Assembly (NCBI GenBank): GCA_947652115.1
Contig: OX393564.1
Coordinates: 23,690,576 to 23,754,575 of the forward strand
DNA from: Blastomussa wellsi
Taxonomy: Eukaryota > Cnidaria > Anthozoa > Scleractinia > Plerogyridae
Reading direction: 5' to 3'
DNA length: 64,000 bases
Part shown: one piece after another, positions 13,901 to 24,922 of the stretch
Numbering within the stretch: position 1 is the first letter of the stretch
Layout of the letters: each line of letters begins with the position of its first letter
Made by a program: the position numbers and the translations under genes
The notes under the pieces: model-generated
Seen by the model: only the letters and a program-made list of their open reading frames with translations
What the model was told of the DNA's origin: nothing
The model's database searches: none

Positions 13901-16900
13901 TTTTCGAAAGATAAAGAAATGGTTCCCGGAGAACGCCAAATGACCCGAGATAGGAAATTTTAAACATATGACACCCAATACTGTACATGTACTTAATTAA
14001 TTAAAAAGACCTGGTTCACTTGGCCGGTTTGTTGCACCATTACAAACCATGTGGTGAAACAGTTGCGTGTATATCAATAAATAATTTTTGGAGGGAAAAA
14101 ACAATTGTCTACAGAATGTCACGTGTTTTGAAAGGGGAAAACAAACATGCCCACGCGTAAAAGGTATATTGGCGAAAATGCAATTAAAAGTAGGCATCGA
14201 ATTCAATAAGCAATGGCCTCCATTATCATTGCGATCAGTCTCTGTTTTGTCTAAAATCGATGGGAGGAACACGAAAATTTGCAAAAAAGCGGGCTACTCG
14301 CGGCTCTTACCTACCCTACTTACTGAGGAGGAATCAAAAACAATTTTATTTCTGTGCCTGCCTGTCTGGCTGTCTGTAATTCTGTGTTTCTGTCTGTCTG
14401 TCTGCAGGTCTGTCTGTCTTTCTACAGGTCTGTCTGTCTGTTTGTTTGTGTTTGGAAACAAAATCTAACCTATTTAGTTGACTCTTGTAGTTGCCATGCT
14501 GGACAATGAACTTGTGGACAAGATTTGTCAGCATTTCCTCAGAATTCTAAGACAGGAAAGTGAACGTGAACAAGAATTGCTGCTGTTGCTGGATATTTTG
14601 CAGATGTTTCTTGCTCACTGTGAAAAGAATGTGAGTCGCCCTATTTTCATTGGTATAAGCTTTTATAACGAGAAAACAATTGAAGATGTGCATGTACATG
14701 AAAGTCGGGAAGAAAAGTAATACCCTCGAATTCTTACACAAACTGGACTTTACATGCACAAAGACTTCTTATACAAAAACTTTTACCGCAAATTTGATGC
14801 AAGTGTGAAGTACCTCGTTACATCTAAATATCATCATGAAGGACTATTCAGTGTTGCGTGAAAACTTGCCATGTTATTGTCTTATTTAAACTGTTTGCTT
14901 TTTGCAGCCTGATGATGTTGTTTCTTCGACCGAAGAACTTCTTCTAGCTGTCTTTCAACTACAGTTGGTTGATATGGTCTCTTATTCATGTAAGGCACAG
15001 AATTGATAGCAATCACTTTAAGCATGTTTCCCGGTTTATGTTTATATATGACCTAGACGCCGCATTCCTGTTAAAGCCAGCGATCGCCCAGCTGAGCAAC
15101 CCATGTAGGAATAGCAACACATCCAGTAACTACATGCCATGAAAGCTGATTCGCTTCTTGTCTCGATAAAACGCCCATAGCATAAAGGGTCATTGCTTTG
15201 TGTTTACTTTTGCAGCAACTGTAACGCAGTCCTTGACAGGGACGTGGCAAACTGGACTAAAAGTGTTCAAGCAATTTCCTTATGAAGTGGGCTCCAATCC
15301 GTGTGAGACACTCCTACTCAAAACAGCCGTGCTTGTTCAAGAAGAGTTGGGGAAGGTCGAAACACTCGAGAGGTATCTTGTCTACCGCTGTTACTTTCCA
15401 CGTGCTTCATCTAGAATTCTAGGTCATCTTAATTGCCCTGTTCTGTTCGTCATAGAGTGGATACCCTGGCCACCACGGCTGTTAATCTTCTGATGGATTC
15501 GATTCACTTGTCATCTACTGAAGAACCAGAAGGCGAGTCCTTGCCACAGCGAGTGTTCATGGCATTGACATCTAGTGAACAGCAGTTGAATCTTCTCAGG
15601 AATGAATATTCCATGGTAGGTTTGCTGTGATATCTGAACGTTAGCCCAGTTTACCTTTGGAGAATTGGGTGTAGCGGGGGGTGGGGGGAGATCAACTGAG
15701 ATCTTGGGTATGACGATTTTGTGTCAAAGTCCCTTCCACCCCAGTTATTGGTTAATTGTTTGGATAGCCAGATAAAATGCTGACGGGAGGGGGCAGGGGA
15801 TCATCTAGCTTCAATGGCCAACAAAAATGTTGAAAAACCGCATCCTACTCTCCTCAAGCAATGCTTTCTTTTGCCTTTAAGACTCTGCAGAGTACAAAAA
15901 CTGAATGGCATCGAATTGGGAAGCCGGGAGTATCATAAAACTATTGATTTAACAAGTTGACGTCAGTTTTTAATGGGTCTGACCTATTATTGATCATGAA
16001 TTCCGTCATCACATTGTCGAAGTAGCTGTGGATCCACGAGGTGATAACTGACTTCATTTTTGTGTCTGTCGACTTATAATATTCACAGTGAAAATCAACC
16101 TATGAGTGTGCGAAAAATTTTGCAGTTATGCCTCAATTACTTTTGTTGCTTATTGCAGTCTTTAATTTTTCGTTTTGAACTCTGTCATCTTATGAAAAAT
16201 TTACAATCATTCTCAATCTTCCGCATTCCAAGCCATCGGCAAACAACTAGTTCACGGTTTCCTTTGAACTGAGGGCAATTTTAAACATAACGAAAGGTGA
16301 TGTTTTTCATAGTGAACTAAACCCCGTTAAAGTGGATGAGAAATTGGGTGTTGCAGTCGTCTTGAAACTTTTTATTTTCATATTTTGATTAGAATAATAT
16401 CGGAGATGTTATTTCTTAAACCGCGTACCTTTCTCTTTCAGAGTCAGTGGCTGTTGAATCCGCTTTTACAGAGAAAACTCCCAGTCACGTCTGACTTTCA
16501 TGATCAGCCTGGCGAATGTGAATTTGCACTGTCCACTCCTACGAATCATCAGAAAATGATTGTGTTTTCGTCGTGTTTAATCAAGGAGATCCTCTCAGGA
16601 GGGAATGATTCGGCACCAGGCTTCAAGAGCAATGTCATAACAAGAGATTGTTTCGTCCGTCTGTTGCTGGAGACGAGTTGGGTGCAACAGTGGTGTACCT
16701 GTGTTTTGGGTCGCAGTGACATTACCGAGGTGAATACTCACTCGATTCCTAGGGCAAAGCACAATAGCACTTTAGCGGGTGGGGAGGGGGGATTGGTATA
16801 GAAATGCTCCCAGTCTCATCATGCTAAGGAAACCGGGATAAGCTCCGCACTGATGGGCCACAAGGCTCGTGCGCAGTCTTAACGGGACACTGTCACGCCT

Positions 16901-19900
16901 GATATATCATATTTTAATAAGTATGGCCTGCAGCGTGCTGCAATTTTGTTTTATTGTCTTACAATAGAAGCAGGAAAATTGGTGAAAGCAAAGAAATGTC
17001 AACAAAGAAGAAAAAATAACTATTAAAAGATTCAAAATTTCACCATAATTTCAGCTTTGATTTCTGGACATCCTGTCCACAAATCAATTTTGATGAAATG
17101 CAATCCACTTCCATCCTTGTAATTTTGTACTACTTCCCCAAAATACCTGTTTTATCTTGCTCTGTGGCATCTTTTTATCAAATTTATTCCTGTATTTGGT
17201 GGCATTTTGGCACAATAATATGGAAATTAGAACGTAACCAAGCGTGACAGTGTCCCTTGATTTTTTAAATAGGGATTTGCCAAGTACAGCAACATTAGCG
17301 ACCAAACCGTGTCCAACCTTCTGGTAAAACTCCGGCAAACTAGTCAATACCTCCTAGAGCACGTCAGGGAGAAACAGTGGATCGAAGCTCTTGTTGCAGA
17401 TGCACTAACACGTTCTCGAACTGAAGGCTTCTTGTGGTGCCTTGTGCTGGACGGCGTCTTAAAAGACCTGCAGCAGCTGGGCGAGCCTCATGAAGTCGCT
17501 TTTCTGTTGCCTGAGGTTCAGTCTTTAGGGTTTCTAGAAGAAAAGGAATGTCAGACTCTTAACACTTTGATATCTCATTTGGACGGTATATACGAGCTGA
17601 AAGTCATCACTGAGCAATATACTGGAATGATACGCGATCAGAACGAAGAAGGTGGTAAGTGGTCAAAGTCTAAGTTCTTCTTGCGTGATCAATACCTTTT
17701 CAAGTTGACAGGTGATGAGAATATATAAGAGCATCAGCTGTGAGATCTCGACCAATTGAAACTGAAATCGTTTATTTTCTCATAGTCAGTAGTTCTCTAA
17801 AGTCTTTCTTCAAATTTAGAAATCTGGCATCTAGGCTTGACCATGAAGTGCACTCCTTGGCTTCTGCTTATTTTTGTTTGTGCCCACCAATGTAACACAT
17901 CATCTACATTAGTGTGACTGCAGTTTTATTGTGCCTTTTAATGTTAACTATGGGTGAACGGTTTGTTTTTGTATGCATTTTACCAGGCCTCTCAGGAAAC
18001 GGAATTTTACTTTTCTTTCGCGAGTTCAAATTGTCACGTCTGTGGTGTGCTTTAAACAGACAGGTCCATGTTACAGTGAGAGGCGATCTTTATTTTTTGA
18101 CTAAGATCAGAAATGTACGCTCGTGCACCCCTACCCCTACAGTTACTATATCCCCGCTCCTTTCACTGTCTTTATCAAAGAGTTATTTGATTCAGTGTGG
18201 TTGCATGCCAATCATTGAATAACCGGTCTAACAAGTATCGTTAATGCTATTGCCCAGGTTTTGCCCGCGTGTTTGCTATCCTCGATGGCTCTCTCCACCA
18301 GTGGTTCAAGCAAACCAAAGGCGTCGAGGAAGCCCTGCTCGAGTACCAGCTAACACTAGCAGAAACTCTGGACGAGCTGGTGGAGTGGAACAAGGCACAT
18401 GACAACCTTTTGCTCATAAACAGCCCTTTGGATGACGCCTCCATGAGCGTGTTGAGTCTAAACGTGTCGCTTATAAGGATTCTTGAAATGGCTGTTCTTC
18501 ACTGTCCTGACAAGATGAACAACAAACACTGGGATTTTGTGCTGTGTAGTTTGGCTGGCTGGCTGCAGGTATATTTTTCACTGATTCGTCAGTCTTTTAC
18601 TAAATTAGAGGGGGTAAGTTTCTAAAGAAACTGTGATGCTGCGTCGGTGGGAAGTATAACAATATAATTTGGTTTTATCAACTGGGTTGATAATGTGAAT
18701 TGGCCACCGTAAAGAGATTCGAGAGCTGACGTTTCGAGCGTTAGCCCTTCGTCGGAGCGAATCAAGGAATTGTGGGTCGTGTGTGGGCTTATATACAGAA
18801 AGATGGAGCTTCGCTATTGGTTGGTGCCTGGTAACGTGAAAACAACGGAATAAATTAGTTGAATGAAAAGCGGTCGTTGATACCGTGAGGATTAAGAGTG
18901 CCGATTTGAAAAATAAAACTTTTGTTCTAGAGTTTTGCGGCTTTCCGTGCTTCCGTGGTGAAGGGAAAGGTCGCAGACTGCCATATATTGCTTAGGAGAT
19001 TGACTGCCATATGTTGCTTGGGAGATTGAAGTGTCTCGCGACCGGTTTCGATGCATTTTTGTCGTCTTTCTCTACGTCGCGAAGGTGTTCTCGGAATTGG
19101 TCGCCAAGTCGTCTCCCTGTTTCGCAGATGTATAAGTGTTTGCAAAGAGTGCAAGTTATGCAGTCCGTGCATGAATCCCTAGTGTGCGACCATTCAAATG
19201 AAAGCTATTGAGCAGTACTTTCACGGAGTACTGTTTATTATGCTGTACAAAGTGGTTCTACCTTTAACGTCTGTGGACGAATCCCTACCCTACTGTGTGA
19301 ATATTCAAATAGAAGCCTCTGAACAGTACTTTCGTGTTGTTCTGTTTATTATGTTGTGCAAGGTGGTTCTATTTTTTATGGCGGGTGAAACCCTAGTGTA
19401 TGACGATTCAAATCAAAGCTATTGAGCTGTACTTTTATTTGGTGGCTCTGATCTTAAATTTAGTTTGGAGATGAAGCATTTTTTTTAATGGAATAAAAAC
19501 TACCGAGCAATCTTTTTTATTTTATTTTGTGTTATCCTATATGCGTCTGGGTCTGTGTATGAAACCCTAGTGTATGTGTGGCCTTTCAAGTGAAATATAT
19601 TATTGTTACTCCAATATTTTTCTATTGGGATTTCCTTGGCGATTTCGCTGCAAACAATTTGAAGTCCACCATTTGTAGAAATGTTGTCGACTTTGTTTCA
19701 CCATGTATTTCTTGTCTTTCAACAGACCTGTGAGGAAAATCGCTCAATGCTAACAACGTCATTAAAATGCGTGGCTCTCTGTTGCCAAGTTTGTTCACTC
19801 TTCTGCATGGTAGCTCAGTTCTTTCAAGACAATGCTTCAAAACTCTCCAAGTGCAGTGACAGTGGACTCACCAGTGAGGCATCACATGAAGTAGAGAGCG

Positions 19901-22900
19901 GATCTTTAGCGACCGCTGGCACTGGAGAGTTTTCTCTAAATCTGTTCGCTGAATGGCAGGAGTTCTTCAGTGGAGCCCTGTTCAATGCAGTGTTGCAGTT
20001 GTTCATGTTTCATGCAGGTAAGAGTCGGATGGGTAAGTTGTACTTTTCCAGGGGAGGGGAGAGGGGATATGTTGCGACGTCTGATGAATGGCGTTACGCT
20101 TGCATTCAGTAGGAGTGTTATGTAATGTTCTGAGCTTTCTTAGATCTATCTTATCTTTTGTGATTTCCAGCCCAGTGTCAAAGCTCAGATTTTGAAGCCT
20201 CGCTTTGGTCGAACCGTGTCAGCGAGTATCTTGGTACAGCTGTGATCTACACCCCAACGGCGCTTTTCAAGGAGCATAAGTTCGAGGGGCCACCACATGC
20301 TACCGCTAGCGATTCCTCAAATATGCCCCAGTGGATAGGTGACCTTCTGGAGCACTTCTTGCCTCTTCTTAAATGCAGTCTACACGGTTTGCAATTTGCT
20401 GCTTATCATCTGCTTTCCAAGTAAGTTGACATGTTGCACGCCTGGAAGAGTCGTGTTTTCTTTTCTTTTCCTTTTTTTTTCCATTGGACGTGAAATTATT
20501 TCTGCGGCGTAATAAAATCCTGCAAGATTCAAAATCTAGTTTCCTGTTATGATTTTGGGAACAGGTGAAACCACGTGACTCGTCGGTTACGGCGCTCAAC
20601 ACTGATTTCTAAACACAAAGCGTCACTATTCCCCTAGGCCACCCCTGGGTATTGATAATAATGATACGCGTTTATACTCGTGTTTGACAAGAGAAGCTCT
20701 GTAAATTTACGGTACGACCCGGATCTGGACCAGCCCGTAGGGCCAGGCCGTTACGGATGATTTTCCTGACAATTTTGTCGTTTTGCAGAGTAATGGCGGA
20801 AATCACTTTGCTGGATGACAAAGAGCCTGGGCCCGAGGAAGGAGAGGACGAGCCTGTCAAGTATGTTATTACTGTACAGACACTAAATTTCATCAAAGGG
20901 GTGTGAAGTTATCTTTAGCATCTTCCTATAAATTATTCGAAAAGTGGGAAACATGTGATGCTAAAAAGAAATTAAAACAAGCAAACCAAATTAAAGAACG
21001 ATACAGACATTTACGTTAAAGTTAAAATCTTTTGCGCGCAAACTAAATTTAGTGATGTTCTGAAAATTTAAATTAGTTTCTTTAAAATAACAAGACGTGT
21101 GGGCAGCACACAGCAACAAATAATCTTGTATGACTGAGTTCATTAATTGACCGGTTTCGTCTGCTAGTGAGACTTCGTCAGAATTAAACTACAAGATTCA
21201 AAGGTGGAACTTATTTTATACTAAATCTTTGTAGTGCAAATTACTCTCCTACTAGGGTGTGAACAACAAAACACCCACAAGAAATACATGCAGGAAATGA
21301 CTGAATTCCAGCTCTAGAAAATGTGCAATGTTTTTGGGCTCACAGATTTAACGTCAAATCAGTGAGCAAAATTATTGCAAAATTAATTCCTTGGTTAAAA
21401 CTACCCTTGCCATTAAGAGGAATGAAATCACTCTGGCCAATTTCACAAGACGCAGAAAATATAATCCACTGAACCAATAAAAGCTCCAAGCAAATATACG
21501 TTAAATGGCGCAAACCTCGGAAAAACGGTGTACGAACAAGCCACGATTGGTTTTAGTAATGCAATACTAAAGCAAATACAAATTGCTATCGATACTCAAG
21601 TCAAAACCGCTGTTTAGCAATGCACTGTTCACTGTTGTTTACTCAGATCCCCACCCACCCCTCTGGTGGAGCTGATCATCGCGGCGTGCGCACATATGGC
21701 CGAGATGGTGAGTGAAGCGCGTGTGCCGTTTGGAGAGCACCTGGACATGACCAGTGACACGAGGGCGCAGAATGTGAGCCTTGCTCTCATGTTAGCCTGG
21801 AAACTTCTCCTTCAGTTTTTTAGAAATTTACCTCAAGAAAGACGAGTTGAATACGCCAAGTACATTAGACAAAACAAGATGGTTGGAAATCTCCTGAGTG
21901 TGCTTTTCCGACTGATTCCACTTCAAGCAGCAGCATCGCCGACGGCAATGGTAGCAGTTGACTTTGAGCCAGTGATCGGGTGTTTTGCTGGTCAGCGCAC
22001 TATCCAGCAGTTAGCATGCGGTTTGTACTATTCCTTGTGTCAGTGGATGCCAGCCATTGTTAGGCAGTGGTGGAATGGATTAGATAAGCGCCAGTCGACT
22101 ATTGTGGACAGGTGAGAGGATTTGCTTTGTTCTTAAAATGCCCAGTAGGCTTGGCATTGTGGCTTTTGTTAAATCAATTTGTTATAAAAATACGATGGAA
22201 AAACCGGAAAGTAAAGACAGTGCTCTCCCTTTTGGAAAAAATTACACGGTTCACCATTCGCATGTCCAACGAGAATGTGATTTTCCGAGTGATGGCCAGC
22301 GTTCTCTGCCGTACCGATGTCCATTGTTATTCCAGAAACGCGATCCATCTTGGGGACTTGGAGAAACTTTTAGTGTGCCAGGTTGTGCATCTCAGTGTAA
22401 AAATGGAATGACGGATTATTCTCAAACTGTCCTTTTGGTGTGTTTGGAACAACGAACTAAGAAACGAACTCGGCTGAGGCAGGAAAGGGAGATAACAGGA
22501 CGGGTAATTTGTACCCTCCGACAGATGTCCTTTGGGCTTGTCACGTAATCTTTCCAGCCCAAAGAGCAACTATCTCTGCTTTTGTATTACTTGAACGACG
22601 AACTGAGGGCTTTGATGGTTCGTTCCTTAGGTTAGATGCATTAAACAGCAGAGGAATAAATTCATATAAAAGGGCCAATATCAGTGTTTGGTAGCCTGCT
22701 AACAGGCTCCAACTAGACGGGGGTGGGGACGGGAGCGGTTGGGCATCGGAATCCTAACCGTCCTCGTCCCACCCCCGGAGCCTGTTGACAGGCTAGTGTT
22801 TTCGTTGATTTAATCTCCTGCGCGTCCCATTTTGGATCATGCGATTTCACGTAGTTGCTTATAAGAAGACAGCAAAATAGGCAATCGTGCGATGTGTTAA

Positions 22901-23050
22901 AATTCAAACTGGCGGCGCGCGACCAATCCAAAGCCAAAATGACAGTTAGGAAAATAGTTGTCAACAATAACTTGCCTTCTTTCAATTTAAGAGCCTGAGG
23001 TATTCCCTTGTAAAGGAATGGACAATGCCTAGCGCGCGTCCATCCAATTC

Positions 23051-23111
<61 letters not shown>

Positions 23112-23146
23112 GTTGATCGTTGATCTCTCGACTTATCTGATGTTTC

Positions 23147-23186
<40 letters not shown>

Positions 23187-23262
23187 ATGTCATCGAAAAA
23201 CCCTAACTCAAATGTTGGGTTATTACTAGCCATAAGTGACTGCTAAATTTAATTTTTTTCCG

Positions 23263-23295
<33 letters not shown>

Positions 23296-24922
23296 AAATT
23301 TCACCGACAATGACGTCAGCCTGAACTATCTCTATGAACCATGCATTTCTTTTCATAAAAAAATTAGCCAATCAGAGCGCGCGCTAGCATATAGCTATGT
23401 TATAATTTCTTCTTTACTTCAGATTCACGACTTTCAGTATCACGCCTCAACTGTGCCAGCGAGAGATGCAACTGGTTCAAAGTTCGTCAATCCGGTTTGA
23501 CAACATGCAAGTTAAGACTCGGCCCAGTGCCCGTGAGGTGGCCGCGGTGTACACGGTTGACGAGATCTCCATGGAGCTAGTGGTGAAACTGGCGCATAAC
23601 CATCCCCTGGGTGTGGTCTCAGTGGAGAGCGGCAAGAAGATTGGCGTGACAGCAGCGCAATGGAGAAGCTGGATGTTACAGATGACTACATTCCTTACAC
23701 ATCAGGTTTGAATCAAATCTAAATCTGTTAGTCAGCGCGTTAATGAGTGTGTTAATCAAACAATAGAAAGGAGAAACATTTCAACGCATAATCCAACAGT
23801 GAGCAGAAAATAGTAAGGTGAATTCTGGGGGGTTGTGGTAGTAGTGGTGGTACTTTTTTTAACAGAAAGAGGAGAAATACTTTTAAGTCTCTTCTTGTCA
23901 CAACCCTCTTAAGCAAGTAGCTCCCTTCAGCAACCAACATCCTCACGGTGCCCGTGCCCAAATTCTGGCGTGGGTATTAAAAAATGGTTTGTTTACATTG
24001 GTACATAATAGCTATGATAGATACGAATCGTAGGGTAACTGAAGTATTCGGAACGTAACAATCAGTTGATATTGCCACTCTTACATAATTATTGAAGATG
24101 ATAGATTTGCCTAAATTTTTCAAAATCGTCATTTCCAATCCGTTTCAATCTTCTCCATCCTCAGCCATCCTTGTTCCTTTTCGGTTTATTATCACTCCTT
24201 TGGTGTTTTTCCTCCTTGGCAAACTATTTTTAGGTTTCCTACATTGTAAGGGTATTTTTGGTTGTCGAAGAACCACAGGTAGCCCAAGATCGATATATAA
24301 GCAGCTCTTTATATGTTGACCTTTGTATTGTTACGTGACTCGAGCTATTTGCATATTTATAAGGATTTGTATGGGAAAAATAACGATTGTTTCTGTAACC
24401 TATGAAAATGTAGCAATTTAAATAAAAATCGTCTTATCTTACTTTAGTTGAGTGGTTTTTCCCTCCTGTGTGGTCTTCGAGCCGATTTATGGCTATTCTA
24501 TTAGTTTTAGTGGAACCGGGAAAAACACTCAACTAAAGTTTTATTTAAATTGCTACATTTTCATCACCTGTCGAAAAACTGACTCAAAATATCGTGACGT
24601 AGCTCCTTTAAAAGAACGCGTCCAGGCTTAGCACCATCAGCAAAAGCCTTCACGATTCCATTCAAAAACATTTTCATTTCTTTTCTTTTCGTAGAATGGA
24701 AGCATCATGGACGGTCTCATTCTTTGGAAGCGAAACGTGGACAAGCGTTTTGAGGGCGTAGAAGACTGCGTGATCTGTTGCTCTGTGATTCATGGCAGTA
24801 ATTACTCTCTGCCTAAATTGAGCTGCAGGACGTGCAAAAAGAAATTCCACTCGGCGTGTCTTTACAAATGGTTCAGCACCAGCAATAATGCCACGTGTCC
24901 TCTATGCCGAAATCTATTTTAA
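1996..24922 (+). CDS. LTN1: Listerin, E3 ubiquitin-protein ligase LTN1 (26 exons, 1836 aa)
   Basis: Listerin binds the 60S subunit of stalled, split ribosomes and ubiquitylates the trapped nascent chain in ribosome-associated quality control. Exons by splice site and phase: 1996-2037, 2985-3200, 3688-3786, 4592-4822, 5390-5442, 5568-5748, 6283-6456, 7212-7346, 8034-8237, 8877-9116, 9668-10270, 10719-10760, 11562-11742, 14491-14630, 14908-14989, 15216-15372, 15456-15615, 16442-16729, 17273-17654, 18258-18568, 19726-20017, 20171-20420, 20789-20860, 21647-22111, 23423-23705 and 24695-24922. They sum to 1837 codons with every phase matching. The family-specific start [11 protein letters not shown] fixes the 5' end. 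The body is alpha-helical HEAT/ARM-like repeat with conserved blocks such as [21 protein letters not shown] and [10 protein letters not shown]. The RING finger has zinc ligands C1786, C1789, C1805, C1808, H1813, C1816, C1829 and C1832. Human LTN1 has about 1766 residues, so the gene is full length. An AATAAA lies at 25045-25050. Individual exon edges could shift by a codon. Confidence 0.96.
5795..6080 (+). repeat. tRNA-derived SINE in LTN1 intron 6
   Basis: The head carries A-box and B-box-like sequence (GGCCTAATGGTTAGTGC and GTTTGATCCCTGGCC). It is followed by a tail with the phrases gatggactagcagctcatc and cttcatgctaaggaaattgg. The same tail recurs near 6690, 16800, 57330 and, reversed, 61050, so this is a dispersed family. 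The tRNA-like head is too degenerate to be a tRNA gene. Confidence 0.7.
6535..6830 (+). repeat. tRNA-derived SINE, second copy, in LTN1 intron 7
   Basis: This copy has a diverged tRNA-like head, a short tgtgttgtgc expansion, and the tail words gtaaccctgtgatggactgg and cttcatgctaaggaagctgg. It lies about 450 bases downstream of the first copy in the same orientation and is the more diverged of the two. Confidence 0.65.
8460..8586. mobile_element. Short palindromic MITE in LTN1 intron 9
   Basis: The arms 8469-8514 and 8533-8578 are inverted copies sharing the words gggaagtttggag and gagttgc, separated by a short loop. A related half-element occurs at about 23020-23110 in intron 24, sharing gagcacgaaggtagcgtaag-like sequence. 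That recurrence marks it as a dispersed non-autonomous family. It contains no ORF. Confidence 0.55.
11345..11482. mobile_element. 138-bp MITE with 9-bp target duplication (Mutator-like)
   Basis: The ends are inverted copies: tagcctgcgtagc opens the element and gctacgcaggcta closes it, each followed inward by a ggcggg or cccgcc block. The nine bases attgcgtta flank both sides exactly (11336-11344 and 11483-11491). A 9-bp target duplication is the usual length for Mutator-like transposons, so I infer a MULE-derived MITE. It sits in LTN1 intron 12. Confidence 0.75.
12778..13357 (-). pseudogene. START-like lipid-binding domain pseudogene, antisense in LTN1 intron 13
   Basis: On the minus strand, 13356 downward reads [19 protein letters not shown] and on to [15 protein letters not shown]. 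It then hits a stop that is bypassed by assuming one missing base, after which [13 protein letters not shown] follows. A 155-bp element interrupts here. The frame resumes as [18 protein letters not shown] and continues through [16 protein letters not shown] to a stop at 12778-12780. The arrangement of a strand ending in LLDP, then x-K-A-R-N-D-W-D, then a dD.. helix is typical of START/Bet-v1-like domains (lipid transfer proteins), where an eWD motif follows the first strands. An acceptor-like tttag precedes the first codon, so it may be a decayed exon rather than a retrocopy. It is about 140 codons long, with a frameshift and no usable start, hence a pseudogene. The exact parent gene is unknown. 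Confidence 0.55.
12964..13118. mobile_element. 155-bp insertion element with 5-bp target duplication
   Basis: The element begins cagggacgga and ends tccgcccctg, imperfect inverted termini. It is flanked on both sides by tgatc (12959-12963 and 13119-13123). Removing it with one tgatc copy restores the minus-strand reading ...SFVDHEIV... exactly. This shows that it jumped into the START-like sequence after that sequence had its present form. Confidence 0.75.
13503..13640. repeat. Dispersed repeat, copy 1
   Basis: A block starting gtgacgtcatccattgttat and containing ccaaccagaa and tcaatgtttgtaaacaa recurs in the same order at 59095-59226. A small palindrome around ggccatgttgg and ccaacatggcggcc follows at 13658-13775. 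No coding potential is seen. Confidence 0.5.
14340..14455 (+). repeat. (TCTG)n microsatellite
   Basis: This is an imperfect array of tctg/tttg tetranucleotides with a few interruptions. It lies about 35 bases upstream of LTN1 exon 14 and merges into the polypyrimidine region of that acceptor. Length variation here could touch splicing of exon 14. Confidence 0.85.
16783..16868 (+). repeat. SINE 3' tail fragment
   Basis: Only the tail of the SINE family is present, with the words tcatgctaaggaaaccgg and ctgatgggcc. The tRNA-like head is missing. The fragment abuts the inverted-repeat element at 16880. Confidence 0.6.
16880..17256. mobile_element. MITE with gggacactgtcacg termini, LTN1 intron 18
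   Basis: The left terminus gggacactgtcacg and the right terminus cgtgacagtgtccc are perfect inverted copies of 14 bases. The interior is AT-rich with no convincing ORF. The element ends only 16 bases before LTN1 exon 19, so it supplies most of the immediate acceptor environment. Confidence 0.6.
18620..19185 (-). mobile_element. Penelope-like retroelement 3' remnant (GIY-YIG endonuclease)
   Basis: On the minus strand, about 19150 downward encodes [20 protein letters not shown], continuing through [20 protein letters not shown] and RHFNLPSN to a stop. This is the Cys-rich lead-in and GIY-YIG endonuclease core of Penelope-like elements, with the usual YIG reading YIC here. Downstream on the same strand lies the conserved non-coding end, including caacccagttgataaaacc-type and gacgcagc words. 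The reverse-transcriptase part is absent and the frame is broken, so this is a dead 5'-truncated copy inside LTN1 intron 20. A smaller piece of the same end occurs near 33776-33935. Confidence 0.75.
19166..19615 (+). repeat. Diverged tandem repeat, about 110-bp period
   Basis: Successive units begin gaatccctagtgtgcgacca (19166), gaatccctaccctactgtgt (about 19280) and gaaaccctagtgtatgacga (about 19388). A fourth partial unit lies near 19562. Each unit continues with a ttcaaat..aagc..ttgagcagtac pattern and a tgtttattatg..gt block. The short open frames here come from the repeat and are not genes. Confidence 0.7.
22692..22795. repeat. Short palindromic element in LTN1 intron 24
   Basis: The arms tagcctgctaacaggctcc and ggagcctgttgacaggcta are inverted copies, with G-rich and C-rich inner arms that also pair. 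The whole 104 bases could fold as one imperfect hairpin. Confidence 0.6.
24403..24563. mobile_element. Foldback MITE in last LTN1 intron
   Basis: The left end tgaaaatgtagcaatttaaa matches the reverse complement of the right end at all 20 bases. The match continues with indels through ctttagttgagtg. The 161-base element lies about 130 bases before the RING exon and has no ORF. Confidence 0.7.

Noticed and set aside
21110..21350. Second Penelope-like end in LTN1 intron 23
   Set aside because: A gaccggtttcgtctgctagt-type word is suggestive, but I could not match it convincingly to the remnant at 18620 or find coding sequence.
22102..22548. 148-residue ORF after LTN1 exon 24
   Set aside because: It overlaps the exon end in another frame and runs through intron; no domain is seen.
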